A stretch of 64,000 nt of DNA, taken from assembly GCF_013375155.1 (NCBI RefSeq), contig NZ_JABXOF010000002.1:1-64000 (forward strand), given 5' to 3'. The DNA is from Serratia ureilytica. Lineage in GTDB: Bacteria > Pseudomonadota > Gammaproteobacteria > Enterobacterales > Enterobacteriaceae. A program made the translations under genes and the position numbers. The notes under the pieces are model-generated. The model did no database searches. It saw only the letters and a program-made list of their open reading frames with translations, and was not told the origin of the DNA. Of this stretch, positions 1-8,814 are shown piece after piece; position 1 is the first letter of the stretch, and every line of letters starts with the position of its first letter.

Positions 1-815
1 TGCTCCAGCGCCGCCTTCAGGTTTTTCTCTTGCTGCCCACCCTGCTGGCGTTGGCTTTCCTGCTCTTTTTGCAACTGCGTCAGCTGCTGTTGCAGTGCCC
101 CTAGCGCCTTGGCGGCTTCGGCCTTCTGCTGTTCCAGTTCAGCGGCGGCCGCTTTTCGGTCCTGTTCATAACGCTGGCGCGCTTTATCGTTGGCAGCTTG
201 CGCCGCCGCCAGTTTCTCCTGCCAAACCTGTTGCTGCGCGTTATCAGACTGTTTTGGCAACGCCGCCAACCGTTGCTCCAGCGATGCGATGCGTCGATCC
301 CGCTCCTCGGTTTGCTGCTTTTGCCGCGCTAACGCCGCTTGCGCCTCGGCGATTTGCGCCTGAGCCTTACGCTCCTGCGGCGTCAGGTTCAGCGCCTGTC
401 GCACGCCGCTGGCAAAGTCGCTCAACGCGCTCAGATCGGGCGCCGGAGCCGGTTTATCGGCAGCCGCCAGGGAAGACGCGACGCGCAACGCGGTCAGCTC
501 CTGCTGCAGTGATTGAATGGAAGCCTGCTGTTGCTCCAGTCGGGCATCTTTCTCGCGCAGCGCCTTTTGCCACTGCGCCAGCTGCTGCTTCTTCGCCGTC
601 GCCTCACGCGTTTGAACCTGGCGGGATGCCGACTTCTGGGGGGCCTGGGGTTGCGTGACGGCGGCATCAGCCTCCGCGGCCGGTGCATCCTGCCGCTGGT
701 AGCGCTCGGCAAACTGCAATAACGCCGGCACATCGTCATCCGCAGCGGCCACCGCCGGCGCAAACGCCAACGGTATCATCAGGCTCAGTAACGCCTTTCT
801 CGCACGCGGGGTCAT
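1..815 (-). CDS. Secreted coiled-coil protein, N-terminal part (gene continues past position 1)
   Basis: About 271 codons lie in the window; the C-terminus is outside. The ATG at 815-813 overlaps the stop of the upstream lipoprotein gene (ATGA), so translation is probably coupled. The N-terminus is a signal peptide (basic MTPRARK, hydrophobic stretch, AVAA before ADDD). The mature part is rich in Gln, Ala, Glu and Arg, with long heptad-like helices (about residues 60-100 and 145-270) broken by a Pro/Ala linker, so a periplasmic coiled coil is likely. The segment around 115-140 (DFASGVRQALNLTPQ) faintly resembles the N-terminal dimerisation domain of FKBP-type prolyl isomerases. If so, the missing part should hold an FKBP domain, but this is a guess. 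Function unknown. Confidence 0.75.
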   Translation of the reverse strand, partial: MTPRARKALLSLMIPLAFAPAVAAADDDVPALLQFAERYQRQDAPAAEADAAVTQPQAPQKSASRQVQTREATAKKQQLAQWQKALREKDARLEQQQASIQSLQQELTALRVASSLAAADKPAPAPDLSALSDFASGVRQALNLTPQERKAQAQIAEAQAALARQKQQTEERDRRIASLEQRLAALPKQSDNAQQQVWQEKLAAAQAANDKARQRYEQDRKAAAAELEQQKAEAAKALGALQQQLTQLQKEQESQRQQGGQQEKNLKAALE

Positions 816-1216
816 TGGGTGCGCTCTCCACGCTCAGCCAGACCGGTCATCATGGCAGAACTGATGTCTGCGCACAGACGGCTGGTGCGATAACGATACA
901 GGGCGTCAACGGTTTCCTGCGTCCCCGTGTTGACCCGCTGACGCACCCCGGCATACTGCGCGGCGCCGCCCATCAAAGCATCGAATTCGCGTTTGAATTT
1001 TTGGTATTTTTCGTTATCCATGCCGCGCATGGCATCCAGCTCGCGCTGGCACTGCTGCATGCGTTCGGCCTCACGTTGCCGTTTGTCTTGCTCCGCAATT
1101 TCTTCTGCGCTGGGGGGCTTACTTAAGGTAGAAACAGGCCGCTTGGTGGTCTGGCAGCCGGTCAGGGCCAAGGTCAGCAAAAGCGCAGCGGTCAAACAGT
1201 GTGCCGTTCGGGTCAT
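812..1216 (-). CDS. Small outer-membrane lipoprotein, unknown function
   Basis: 134 residues. The start at 1216 has a strong Shine-Dalgarno (AAGGAG), unlike the longer in-frame ORF beginning at 1369. A type II signal peptide ends in the lipobox LTGC, making Cys21 the lipidated residue. No Asp follows at +2 (Gln), so sorting to the outer membrane is expected. The mature chain is charged and helical (QRELDAMRGMDNEKYQKF and similar). It overlaps the following coiled-coil gene by four bases (ATGA), so the two products probably act together in the envelope. No family recognised. Confidence 0.8.
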   Translation of the reverse strand: MTRTAHCLTAALLLTLALTGCQTTKRPVSTLSKPPSAEEIAEQDKRQREAERMQQCQRELDAMRGMDNEKYQKFKREFDALMGGAAQYAGVRQRVNTGTQETVDALYRYRTSRLCADISSAMMTGLAERGERTQ

Positions 1217-1660
1217 TATCGTTATCTCCTTGTAAAGTCCGCCGTCGACGTGCTCTGTGGCTGCGCCGACGGCTCTCCTCATTGGTGCTGTGATGTTCCG
1301 GCCATAAAAACCGGCGGTGAATAGGTATAGAAATGCAGACGCGGTGATGAACGGCAGAGCGCAAATCATTCACCACGCCAATACATACCAAAAAAATCAT
1401 TTAATATTATGATATTTAAAGGATTTTAACTCATAAACTTATCAGCAGGGCATGACGAGCGCAAGAGAAGAGATGGCGCCTGACCGACCGATAAACAGCG
1501 CAGGAACGGGCGCGGTGTCTTTACAAAGTAACAAGCTAATCCATGCTCCGAACACCGCAGCCTGACCTTCATACTGTATCAGCGCCCAACAAACCTCATC
1601 GGCTTTTTAAAACGTCCACCCTGATTGAGAATCATGTTGCCAATCAACAGGAGAGATATC
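1217..1660. other. Intergenic region, 444 bp, between divergent genes
   Basis: A+T-rich around 1395-1435, which suits divergent promoters for the lipoprotein gene and the tailspike-like gene. I see no RNA gene, repeat or integrase-type attachment site, and no convincing small ORF with a ribosome binding site. Confidence 0.5.
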
Positions 1661-3481
1661 ATGGGCAATATGATTAGTGTGAATAACATCAGTGAATTGC
1701 GTAATCTGACACCCGCGACAGACGATCAGATTGTCTTTTTAGTTTCTCACTCCGCCGGACGTTTCGCCGGCGGCGGCGAATTCTATTATGCGAAAACGGA
1801 TACAACCAGTACGGACAATAACGGTACCGTAGTGGTTACTGCAGACGGAGCCCGCTGGAAACGACTGGACACTAAGCTTACCTTCGATCACTTCGGCGCC
1901 GATCCCAGTGGCACTTTCGCCTCTGACGCGGCAATCAGCGCGACATTAAACTATGCCGCGAGTTTAAAAAACAAAGTGGTCTATGCTTCGGAAAATGCTC
2001 AATATCTGCTGACCAGCACTCAACCTATCAACGTCGCAAATGGCGTCACAGTCAGAGGATCCCGCCGCGGTATTGCTCAAGGCCCTGCAAGTCTTACAAA
2101 CAATGGCCCTAATCGGGCAGGCCTTGCTGACGATAGTGCTTTCATCATCAAAAAGCCGGCAGGTACGGTTTGTTTCGCCTGCGATAAGAACGTTGTCTTT
2201 GATGGTTGGTCGTTCCTCTATCCAGATCAGAAATATACTGCCACCCAGCCGGAGGCGTTTGTTCCATACGGAGCCACCATTACCGCAACCGGCGCTCTGT
2301 CAGTCGCCAACTGCCGTTATGTAGGCGCCTATGATTTTGTTGAAGCTCGTGGAGAAGCCAACAGCTTTGAGAATATCTACGGTTGGGCAGTACGCTGCGA
2401 CTACAGGGTTTATGAAAGCAGGGACATCAACAGATTTACCAATGTTCACGTCAATGCCAACGTCGTGCGCCCGACAGAAAACGCGGTGACTGCCTCTATC
2501 GCCGTAGCCGGTTCTTGTGCTTTCAATCTCGATCGCCACGACAATACGTTTATGGTGAATGTGTTCTCTTATGGCAAAAAGATCTTTATCAAAACTACAA
2601 CACAAGGAACCTCCTATTTAGGCGGCCTTAGCCTGAGCAATTTCATGGCAGACAGAAATGGTACCGGAATTGATATCGACTCGGATTCCTCCGCCAATAT
2701 TCAAATCTCCAACGGTTCTTATATTAATGACTATGGTGATATCGTTGGAGGGTTCCTGGTATTAAGAAAGTCTACTGGCCAATCAAATATCACCCCAGTG
2801 CAAATCAGCAATGTTAACTTCGCTACCGCTAATGGACCGAAGGGTTCACTCTCCCCTCAGGCCATTCGCTTCGAAGCGAACGGCGGGTATCAACTTTCAT
2901 TCAGCAACACCGTCATGCCAATGTGGACGAACGGCAGTCTGAACAATGAAGCGGGTTACAACATTCTTAGAGGCACACTGAGCATTGCGCAACGCAGCTA
3001 TCAGCTACATGCGGCTCCGCTAAATTGTTTGACGAACAGCAATATGATCGCCATCGGTGCTGACAAACAGCCTGTAGGCTGGTTTATTGATGGAAATCTG
3101 ACGGCGGATAGCAATACCCTGACGGCCAATGGCGACAACCCGGCTTATAAAGGTTTGGGCCAGCGCATCCATCGGAGCATGGGATTAAGGACATTCTGGG
3201 CCATCGCATCCTATATCGGTGAACAATCTACCGCACAAGCCTCGACCGGTATCTGGGCCCGTTCATTCAACGATGACTACACTGACACGATCGAGAGCAA
3301 TAATGCCATCCCCTGGATGCGCATCGGGAACCTCTATTATGCGCGGTTTGTCATGAATAATAACCGCACCATCCACGATATCCTGATCAATCCCGGTAAC
3401 GGCAATAATACAGTGCGCATTTTAGCCTGCGGCATTAGCCCGGGTGAAATCTTTGACTTCTCGCCTGACACGTTGCAATAG
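1661..3481 (+). CDS. Tailspike-like right-handed beta-helix protein (orphan, phage-derived)
   Basis: 606 residues from the ATG at 1661, which has AGGAGA eight bases upstream; an in-frame TTG at 1625 lacks such a site. The first 75 residues match the head-proximal module of phage tailspikes and endosialidase-like depolymerases: a SVNNISELRNL opening, a GGGEFYY segment, then DGARWKRL. A pectate-lyase-superfamily start follows (FDHFGADPSGT, about 80-95) and a long beta-helix of repeated short strands with NG/DN turns. The C-terminal 120 residues look like a separate beta domain. No signal peptide. Neighbours are not phage genes. The gene is visibly less G+C-rich than its neighbours, which suggests acquisition. 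It could bind or cleave a surface polysaccharide; substrate unknown. Confidence 0.75.
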   Translation: MGNMISVNNISELRNLTPATDDQIVFLVSHSAGRFAGGGEFYYAKTDTTSTDNNGTVVVTADGARWKRLDTKLTFDHFGADPSGTFASDAAISATLNYAASLKNKVVYASENAQYLLTSTQPINVANGVTVRGSRRGIAQGPASLTNNGPNRAGLADDSAFIIKKPAGTVCFACDKNVVFDGWSFLYPDQKYTATQPEAFVPYGATITATGALSVANCRYVGAYDFVEARGEANSFENIYGWAVRCDYRVYESRDINRFTNVHVNANVVRPTENAVTASIAVAGSCAFNLDRHDNTFMVNVFSYGKKIFIKTTTQGTSYLGGLSLSNFMADRNGTGIDIDSDSSANIQISNGSYINDYGDIVGGFLVLRKSTGQSNITPVQISNVNFATANGPKGSLSPQAIRFEANGGYQLSFSNTVMPMWTNGSLNNEAGYNILRGTLSIAQRSYQLHAAPLNCLTNSNMIAIGADKQPVGWFIDGNLTADSNTLTANGDNPAYKGLGQRIHRSMGLRTFWAIASYIGEQSTAQASTGIWARSFNDDYTDTIESNNAIPWMRIGNLYYARFVMNNNRTIHDILINPGNGNNTVRILACGISPGEIFDFSPDTLQ

Positions 3482-3494
3482 TCTCTCGCGGCAT

Positions 3495-3521
3495 AAAAAA
3501 GCCCCGGCAAAACGCCGGGGC
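3495..3521 (-). terminator. Rho-independent terminator of cutC
   Basis: Eight-base-pair stem GCCCCGGC/GCCGGGGC with an AAAAC loop. Read on the minus strand it is followed by six T residues. It lies about 90 bp beyond the cutC stop codon; the plus strand has no T run here. Confidence 0.8.
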
Positions 3522-3611
3522 CTGGTACTTGCGTGATCGCCGAAGGCTCAGTGACACGCAAAGGGGTCTTACGGCCCGGAAACCGGTTTTCAAACGCGGT
3601 TAGCTGCGTGT

Positions 3612-4370
3612 TTATGCGCTTTGCGCCAAGGGGTCAACCAAGGCCAGCGCGTTTTTCATCGCCTCCACCATTTCGCCATCCACGCAATAATGGCTAAATT
3701 CGTCAAACTCGTTATCGGAACACATGGTGACCCCCGCCTTGCGATAACGCATGGTCGATGGCACCAGATGGCCGGAAGAGCTGTGCAATTCATGCAGGCC
3801 GATATCGACAAACTTGTGCAAATTGCTCAGACGCACGCCGGCGCCCGCCATGATCACCGGGCCCTGGCTGGCCTGACGCAAATCACGCAACAGCGGCAGG
3901 CCCAGTTCGGCGCTCTGCTGTTGACCGGAAGTCAGAATGCGCGCCACGCCCAGGTCGGTCAGTTGCTCCAGCGCCACCATCGGGTTTTGGCACATGTCGA
4001 ATGCGCGATGGAACGTGACGGCCATCCCCTCGCACAACGCCATTACCTCGCGCATGCGCGGCAGATCGATATGCCCTTCTTCGTCCAGCATGCCGACGAC
4101 CACGCCGGGGAATCCCAACTCACGGATCTGGCGGATATCCTGCTTGATCACCTCGAAATCCACCGCGCCATAACAGAAATCGCCACCGCGAGGGCGTACG
4201 ATCGGATGAACCGGAATCGAAACCCGTTCCCGCGCCAAACGCAGCGTGCCATAACTCGGCGTCAATCCGCCCTCGCTCTGGCTGGCGCATAACTCGATAC
4301 GATCGGCGCCCGCCCGTTCGGCCGTTAGCGCGCAGTCGACGCTAAAGCAACAAACTTCCAGTTTTATCAT
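3612..4370 (-). CDS. cutC: Copper homeostasis protein CutC
   Basis: 252 residues, close to the family length of about 248. The start is [18 protein letters not shown] at 4370, preceded by GGGGGTGA; an upstream in-frame start adds 12 residues with no family match. Family hallmarks are visible: [21 protein letters not shown] (split here by position), [21 protein letters not shown] and ILTSGQQ. CutC folds as a TIM barrel and has been linked to copper tolerance, although its biochemical role is not settled. The gene is divergent from the C-S lyase gene across about 100 bp. Confidence 0.93.
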   Translation of the reverse strand: MIKLEVCCFSVDCALTAERAGADRIELCASQSEGGLTPSYGTLRLARERVSIPVHPIVRPRGGDFCYGAVDFEVIKQDIRQIRELGFPGVVVGMLDEEGHIDLPRMREVMALCEGMAVTFHRAFDMCQNPMVALEQLTDLGVARILTSGQQQSAELGLPLLRDLRQASQGPVIMAGAGVRLSNLHKFVDIGLHELHSSSGHLVPSTMRYRKAGVTMCSDNEFDEFSHYCVDGEMVEAMKNALALVDPLAQSA

Positions 4371-4471
4371 TGTCACCCCCAGATAACGGCCAACATACGG
4401 CGGCAATTGTTCATTTCTTCATTTCTCACGTAGGCTCATGCTTAGGCATAAACCGGCTCAGGGTTGTAACT

Positions 4472-5620
4472 ATGGCATTCAATTTTGATCAATGGGTAGA
4501 CCGCAGTCACAGTGACAGCGTTAAGTGGGATAAATATCGCGACCGCGACATCATTCCGCTGTGGGTCGCCGACAGCGACTTCGCCTCCCCGCCGGCGGTC
4601 ATCGACGCCTTGCAGCGGCGCGTGGCGCACGGCGTGTTCGGCTACACGCACCCATCCCCCGATCTTCTTGAGGTTTTTACCCGCCGCATGGTAGAGCGCT
4701 ACCGCTGGCACATCAAGCCTGAATGGATCCTTTTCCTGCCCGGCCTGGTGTGCGGCCTGAACCTGTGCGTGCGCGCCTTCACCGAAGAACATCAGAGCAC
4801 GCTCGCGCCCAGCCCCATTTATCCGCCATTTCGCAAAGCGGCCAAATTCGCCGGGCGCAAGCACCTCTCGGTACCGCTGGCGGCAGCAGGCCAACGTTGG
4901 GTGCTGGATTTTTCCGCGCTGCATGGGCAGCTCAGCGGCAATGAGAAGCTCCTGCTGCTGTGCAACCCGCAAAATCCCGGTGGCACCGTTTATCGTCGAG
5001 AAGAGCTGTCGCGGCACCATCAGTTCGCCCGCGAGCACGATTTAATCGTCTGTTCGGATGAAATCCACTGCGAATTGCTGCTTGAACCCGGCGCACGGCA
5101 TATTCCTTTCGCCACCCTGAACGAAGACGCGGCCCAACGCAGCGTGACGCTGATGTCGCCGTCAAAGGCGTTTAATCTCGCCGGGCTGGGCGCCTCGATA
5201 GCGATCGTCCCTAATGAGGCGCTGCGACAAAAGCTGAAACGCGCGCGCAGCGGCATCGTGCCGGAGGTCAATCTGCTGGCGCTGGTCGCCGCCCAAGCGG
5301 CCTATCAATACGGGCAACCCTGGCTGGACGAGCAGTTGATTTATCTGCGCGCCAATCGCGATCGGGTGACAGAGCGCATCAACGCCATGCCGGGATTGAA
5401 GTTGTTGCCGATTGAAGCCACCTATTTGGCCTGGATCGACTGCGGTGCGTTGCCGGTGGACAATCCGCATCAGTTCTTCGAGCGCGCGGGCGTTGGATTA
5501 AGCGCCGGTTTGGATTTCGGCGATCGGCGCTTTGTACGACTGAACTTCGGTTGCCGGCGGGCTCTGCTCGATGAAGCGCTCGATCGCATGGCGCGGGCCT
5601 GCGCCACGCTGTTCGACTAG
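4472..5620 (+). CDS. MalY/PatB-family aminotransferase, probable cystathionine beta-lyase (C-S lyase)
   Basis: 382 residues, a fold-type I PLP enzyme of about MalY/PatB length. Diagnostic stretches are PLWVADSDFASPPAV near the N-terminus, the CNPQNPGGTVY motif, and SPSKAFNLAGL with the PLP-binding Lys at about 232. The C-terminal RLNFGC motif carries the carboxylate-binding Arg. Members cleave C-S bonds of cystathionine or other cysteine conjugates, giving pyruvate, ammonia and a thiol; E. coli MalY also represses the maltose system. Which role applies here cannot be read from sequence. The start at 4472 follows a weak ribosome site. The stop overlaps the convergent yecM stop by four bases. 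Confidence 0.85.
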   Translation: MAFNFDQWVDRSHSDSVKWDKYRDRDIIPLWVADSDFASPPAVIDALQRRVAHGVFGYTHPSPDLLEVFTRRMVERYRWHIKPEWILFLPGLVCGLNLCVRAFTEEHQSTLAPSPIYPPFRKAAKFAGRKHLSVPLAAAGQRWVLDFSALHGQLSGNEKLLLLCNPQNPGGTVYRREELSRHHQFAREHDLIVCSDEIHCELLLEPGARHIPFATLNEDAAQRSVTLMSPSKAFNLAGLGASIAIVPNEALRQKLKRARSGIVPEVNLLALVAAQAAYQYGQPWLDEQLIYLRANRDRVTERINAMPGLKLLPIEATYLAWIDCGALPVDNPHQFFERAGVGLSAGLDFGDRRFVRLNFGCRRALLDEALDRMARACATLFD

Positions 5621-6183
5621 TCTTGCTCGCTGGCGACAATGTCCCGAATGGAGTAAGGATGAAACTTGATCGTGACCGTTCCATCGGTGATGGCCAGCGT
5701 CGGGTTCGGCAACCGCTCGCCCTCGCCTTTTGGCGAGCTTTGCTTCAGTTTGATCCCCGGCGCCAGCAACGCTTCATCAGCGAGATGGCTCAGCGCGCGG
5801 GCGTGCAACGTCTGCGGATCGCCGCTCAGCACTAGCTCGACATGTTCCCACCCTTCATGCGGATACCGTTTCTCCCCGGGATACGGCAGCTCGACGCAAT
5901 CTATCCGCCACGGCCCCACGGCCAGCGGCTGCTGTAAATCAAACAGACAGATAGGCCGCCCGTTGATCATCGATTCGGACAACAGTGTCCCGCATTGCAT
6001 CAATCCCTGGCGCCAGCGTTCGGCGGTAGCGTTCTGGTGACAGCGCAAGGAAATGTGATCGGCGGTAAACGAGGACAGGTCAAGCTGCAATCTGGCGGCG
6101 AATTGTTGCAACGCCTGCTCGAAACGCGGCAGGTCGAGCCTCAGATCGTCAAGCTCGGCAATGGCCTGCAAGGGATTGGTCAT
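5617..6183 (-). CDS. yecM: YecM family protein (VOC-like fold)
   Basis: 188 residues matching the YecM family from end to end: the FEQALQQFAARL helix near the N-terminus, DHISLRCHQNATAERWR, then the YPHEGWEHVELVL segment. His and Glu residues sit where vicinal-oxygen-chelate proteins bind metal, but no reaction has been established for YecM as far as I know. It lies near cutC and argS, as in related genomes. The final codons overlap the convergent C-S lyase gene by four bases. Confidence 0.85.
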   Translation of the reverse strand: MTNPLQAIAELDDLRLDLPRFEQALQQFAARLQLDLSSFTADHISLRCHQNATAERWRQGLMQCGTLLSESMINGRPICLFDLQQPLAVGPWRIDCVELPYPGEKRYPHEGWEHVELVLSGDPQTLHARALSHLADEALLAPGIKLKQSSPKGEGERLPNPTLAITDGTVTIKFHPYSIRDIVASEQD

Positions 6184-6646
6184 AGAAACCTCAAAACAAC
6201 GAGCGCAAAGTTAAAGGCCGTAATTTACACGGTGGCGACGGCGCTCGCCAGAGTGGCGAGATTTTTCAGCGGCAGTACAGCATAATTTTCGGTTCTGGAT
6301 GGGGGACGAAAAACCCAGCGCTTATTGAGATGGCAGCTTATTAATTCGGCAATTAAATAAAAAATAGGATTTTTCGCAGGAAATTATATCATTTCCTTAT
6401 GACAGTAAGATTTAAGTTATTTTGCACAAAACCCTCCGCCACCTGCGGGCTAAATCGATTGATATTTTTCGCTTAATCAAACCTCACCCACTTATATAAG
6501 TCACACAAAACATGAAGTTTAACCAATTGTAAACAAAGAGAATGCCGCGCAAAAAATGATGGAAAACTAAGGATTATCTTAATTTAATGCCGGGCAATTG
6601 ATTCACTCACTCAACTCGGCTACTTTGGGGGAAATTTAAATTAGAG
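6184..6646. other. A+T-rich intergenic region upstream of a small membrane protein
   Basis: About 460 bp of notably A+T-rich DNA, unlike its surroundings. It holds an Rcs-like box at 6568-6582 (listed separately) and should carry the promoters for yecM (minus) and the small membrane protein (plus). No ORF with a plausible ribosome site and no terminator hairpin was seen. Confidence 0.5.
6568..6582. promoter_or_regulatory. Candidate RcsB/RcsAB box
   Basis: TAAGGATTATCTTA has inverted TAAG/CTTA ends and matches 11 of 14 positions of the RcsAB consensus as I recall it (TAAGAATATTCTTA). It lies about 65 bp upstream of the small membrane protein start at 6647. The core AGGATTATC(C/T)TAA recurs at 46126-46138, also upstream of a tiny membrane-protein gene. 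Binding is inferred only. Confidence 0.4.
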
Positions 6647-6775
6647 ATGATCATTATGTTATTGCTGACGATATCCTTGGTGTTGATAATTATCGCCGTA
6701 TACGCCATCTACCGTCATTTTAAATCTCGCAGCACCAATACGCTGGATTCCGGTCGCCGCAATAAAAAACGCTAG
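6647..6775 (+). CDS. Small single-pass membrane protein (42 aa)
   Basis: Encodes MIIMLLLTISLVLIIIAVYA, one transmembrane helix, then a basic hydrophilic tail (YRHFKSRS through GRRNKKR). The ATGs at 6647 and 6656 are in frame; the first is closer to the GGGGGA at 6627-6632. The layout (hydrophobic start, KR-rich end) is that of the enterobacterial 'small membrane protein' genes found in Klebsiella and relatives, whose function is unknown to me. The tail should face the cytoplasm by the positive-inside rule. It stands alone between divergent yecM and downstream argS. Confidence 0.7.
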   Translation: MIIMLLLTISLVLIIIAVYAIYRHFKSRSTNTLDSGRRNKKR

Positions 6776-7017
6776 CCCCTCATTTTTTCCACCGTATATC
6801 TTCTCTCGGTTGTCCATCTTTTATCCCCACGGCAATAACGTGCGCCTCCGCAACTGTTTCATCGCTGCGGTCGCGCCAACTGCTGACGGGCTCCCTCAGA
6901 TCGGTTACAATTGCAGGCTGTTTTGTGGAGGTCGCCGCCGCCCGCGCGCCGTTGGCCACCACCGTTGAATCCCTCGGGGGCTGGTTTCGGCCCCTCGTTC
7001 GTCATTAAGGTAACCCG

Positions 7018-8748
7018 GTGAATATTCAGGTTCTTCTTTCAGATAAAGTCAGCCAGGCGCTGATCGCCGCTGGCGCGCCAGCCGATTGCGAAGCGCAGGT
7101 CCGCCCATCCGCCAAGGCGCAGTTTGGTGATTACCAGGCCAACGGCGTGATGTCAGTCGCCAAAAAGCTGGGCATGCCGCCCCGTCAGCTGGCGGAAAAA
7201 GTGGTGCAACTGCTGGATCTCGGCGACGTCGCCAGTAAAGTGGAAATCGCCGGCCCCGGCTTTATCAATATCTTCCTGAACAGCGACTGGGTCGCCCGCC
7301 AGGCCGACCAGGTGCTGAACGCACCGAAATTGGGCATTGCGCCGGTTGAACCGCAAACCATCGTTATCGACTATTCCGCGCCGAACGTGGCGAAAGAAAT
7401 GCACGTCGGCCACCTGCGCTCCACCATCATCGGCGACGCCGCAGCGCGTACTCAGGAGTTTCTGGGCCATAAAGTGATCCGCGCCAACCACGTCGGCGAC
7501 TGGGGCACCCAGTTCGGTATGCTGATTGCCTACCTGGAAAAAATGCAGAATGAAAACGCCAGCGATATGGGCTTGTCCGATCTCGAGCAGTTCTACCGCG
7601 AAGCCAAGAAGCATTACGATGAAGACGCCGAGTTCGCCGAGCGCGCACGCGCTTACGTCGTGAAGCTGCAGGGCGGCGATCAATACTGCCTGAAAATGTG
7701 GCGCAAGCTGGTCGACATCACCATGGCGCAAAACCAGCTGACCTATAACCGCCTGAACGTCACGCTGACCGAAGACGACGTGATGGGCGAAAGCCTGTAT
7801 AACGCGATGCTGCCGGGCATCGTCGCCGATCTGAAAGCCAAAGGGCTGGCGGTGGAAAGCGAAGGCGCCACCGTGGTGTTCCTCGACGAATACCAGAACA
7901 AGGACGGCGACCCGATGGGCGTCATCATCCAGAAAAAGGATGGCGGCTACCTCTATACCACCACCGATATCGCCTGCGCCAAGTATCGCTACGAGACCCT
8001 GGGCGCCAATCGCGTGCTGTATTACATCGATTCCCGCCAGCATCAGCACCTGATGCAGGCCTGGACCATCGTGCGCAAAGCCGGTTATGTGCCGGAGTCC
8101 GTCTCGCTGGAACATCACATGTTCGGCATGATGCTGGGCAAAGACGGCAAGCCGTTCAAAACCCGCTCAGGCGGCACCGTGAAGCTCTCCGACCTGCTGG
8201 ATGAAGCCATCGAACGCGCCGAGCAGTTGATCGCCGGCAAAAACCCGGACATGCCGGAAGACGAAATGAAGACCATCGCTCGCGTGGTCGGTATCGGCGC
8301 GGTGAAATACGCCGATCTGTCGAAAAGCCGCACCACCGACTATGTTTTCGACTGGGATAACATGCTGGCCTTCGAAGGCAATACCGCGCCTTACATGCAA
8401 TACGCCTATACCCGTGTGGCATCGGTATTCAAACGCGCCGGGATCGACGAAAGCAGCCTGACGCTGCCGCTGACCCTGACCGAAGAGCGTGAAATTGCGC
8501 TGGCCACTCGCCTGCTGCAGTTCGAAGAGGTGCTCACCGCCGTCGCGCGTGAAGGCACGCCGCACGTCATGTGCAGCTACCTGTACGATCTGGCCGGCTT
8601 GTTCTCCGGCTTCTACGAGCACTGCCAGATCCTCAACGCCGACAGCGAAGAAGCCCGTCAGAGCCGCCTGAAGCTGGCGCTGCTGACCGCCAAAACGCTG
8701 AAAACCGGCCTGGATACGCTGGGCATCGAAACCGTCGAGCGCATGTAA
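7018..8748 (+). CDS. argS: Arginyl-tRNA synthetase
   Basis: 576 residues starting at GTG 7018 with AAGG upstream, one residue off the E. coli enzyme length. It charges tRNA-Arg with arginine using ATP. The N-terminal additional domain (about 1-110) is followed by the class I catalytic core: [17 protein letters not shown] holds the HIGH-type motif (HVGH, about 129-132) and [10 protein letters not shown] follows. As in many ArgRS proteins the KMSKS lysine is not canonical; the corresponding loop is [14 protein letters not shown]. The C-terminal anticodon-binding domain ends in ETVERM. It forms its own transcription unit, closed by a strong hairpin. Confidence 0.97.
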   Translation: MNIQVLLSDKVSQALIAAGAPADCEAQVRPSAKAQFGDYQANGVMSVAKKLGMPPRQLAEKVVQLLDLGDVASKVEIAGPGFINIFLNSDWVARQADQVLNAPKLGIAPVEPQTIVIDYSAPNVAKEMHVGHLRSTIIGDAAARTQEFLGHKVIRANHVGDWGTQFGMLIAYLEKMQNENASDMGLSDLEQFYREAKKHYDEDAEFAERARAYVVKLQGGDQYCLKMWRKLVDITMAQNQLTYNRLNVTLTEDDVMGESLYNAMLPGIVADLKAKGLAVESEGATVVFLDEYQNKDGDPMGVIIQKKDGGYLYTTTDIACAKYRYETLGANRVLYYIDSRQHQHLMQAWTIVRKAGYVPESVSLEHHMFGMMLGKDGKPFKTRSGGTVKLSDLLDEAIERAEQLIAGKNPDMPEDEMKTIARVVGIGAVKYADLSKSRTTDYVFDWDNMLAFEGNTAPYMQYAYTRVASVFKRAGIDESSLTLPLTLTEEREIALATRLLQFEEVLTAVAREGTPHVMCSYLYDLAGLFSGFYEHCQILNADSEEARQSRLKLALLTAKTLKTGLDTLGIETVERM

Positions 8749-8768
8749 ACCGCGCCGCGCGGAAAAGC

Positions 8769-8800
8769 AAAAAGGTCGCCGTGGCGACCTTTTTTTTTTA
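8769..8800. terminator. Bidirectional terminator between argS and murJ
   Basis: Perfect stem AGGTCGCC/GGCGACCT with a two-base loop, flanked by ten T residues on the plus side and an A-run on the other. It can end argS on the plus strand and murJ on the minus strand. Confidence 0.9.
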
Positions 8801-8814
8801 CGCTTTCACTCGGC

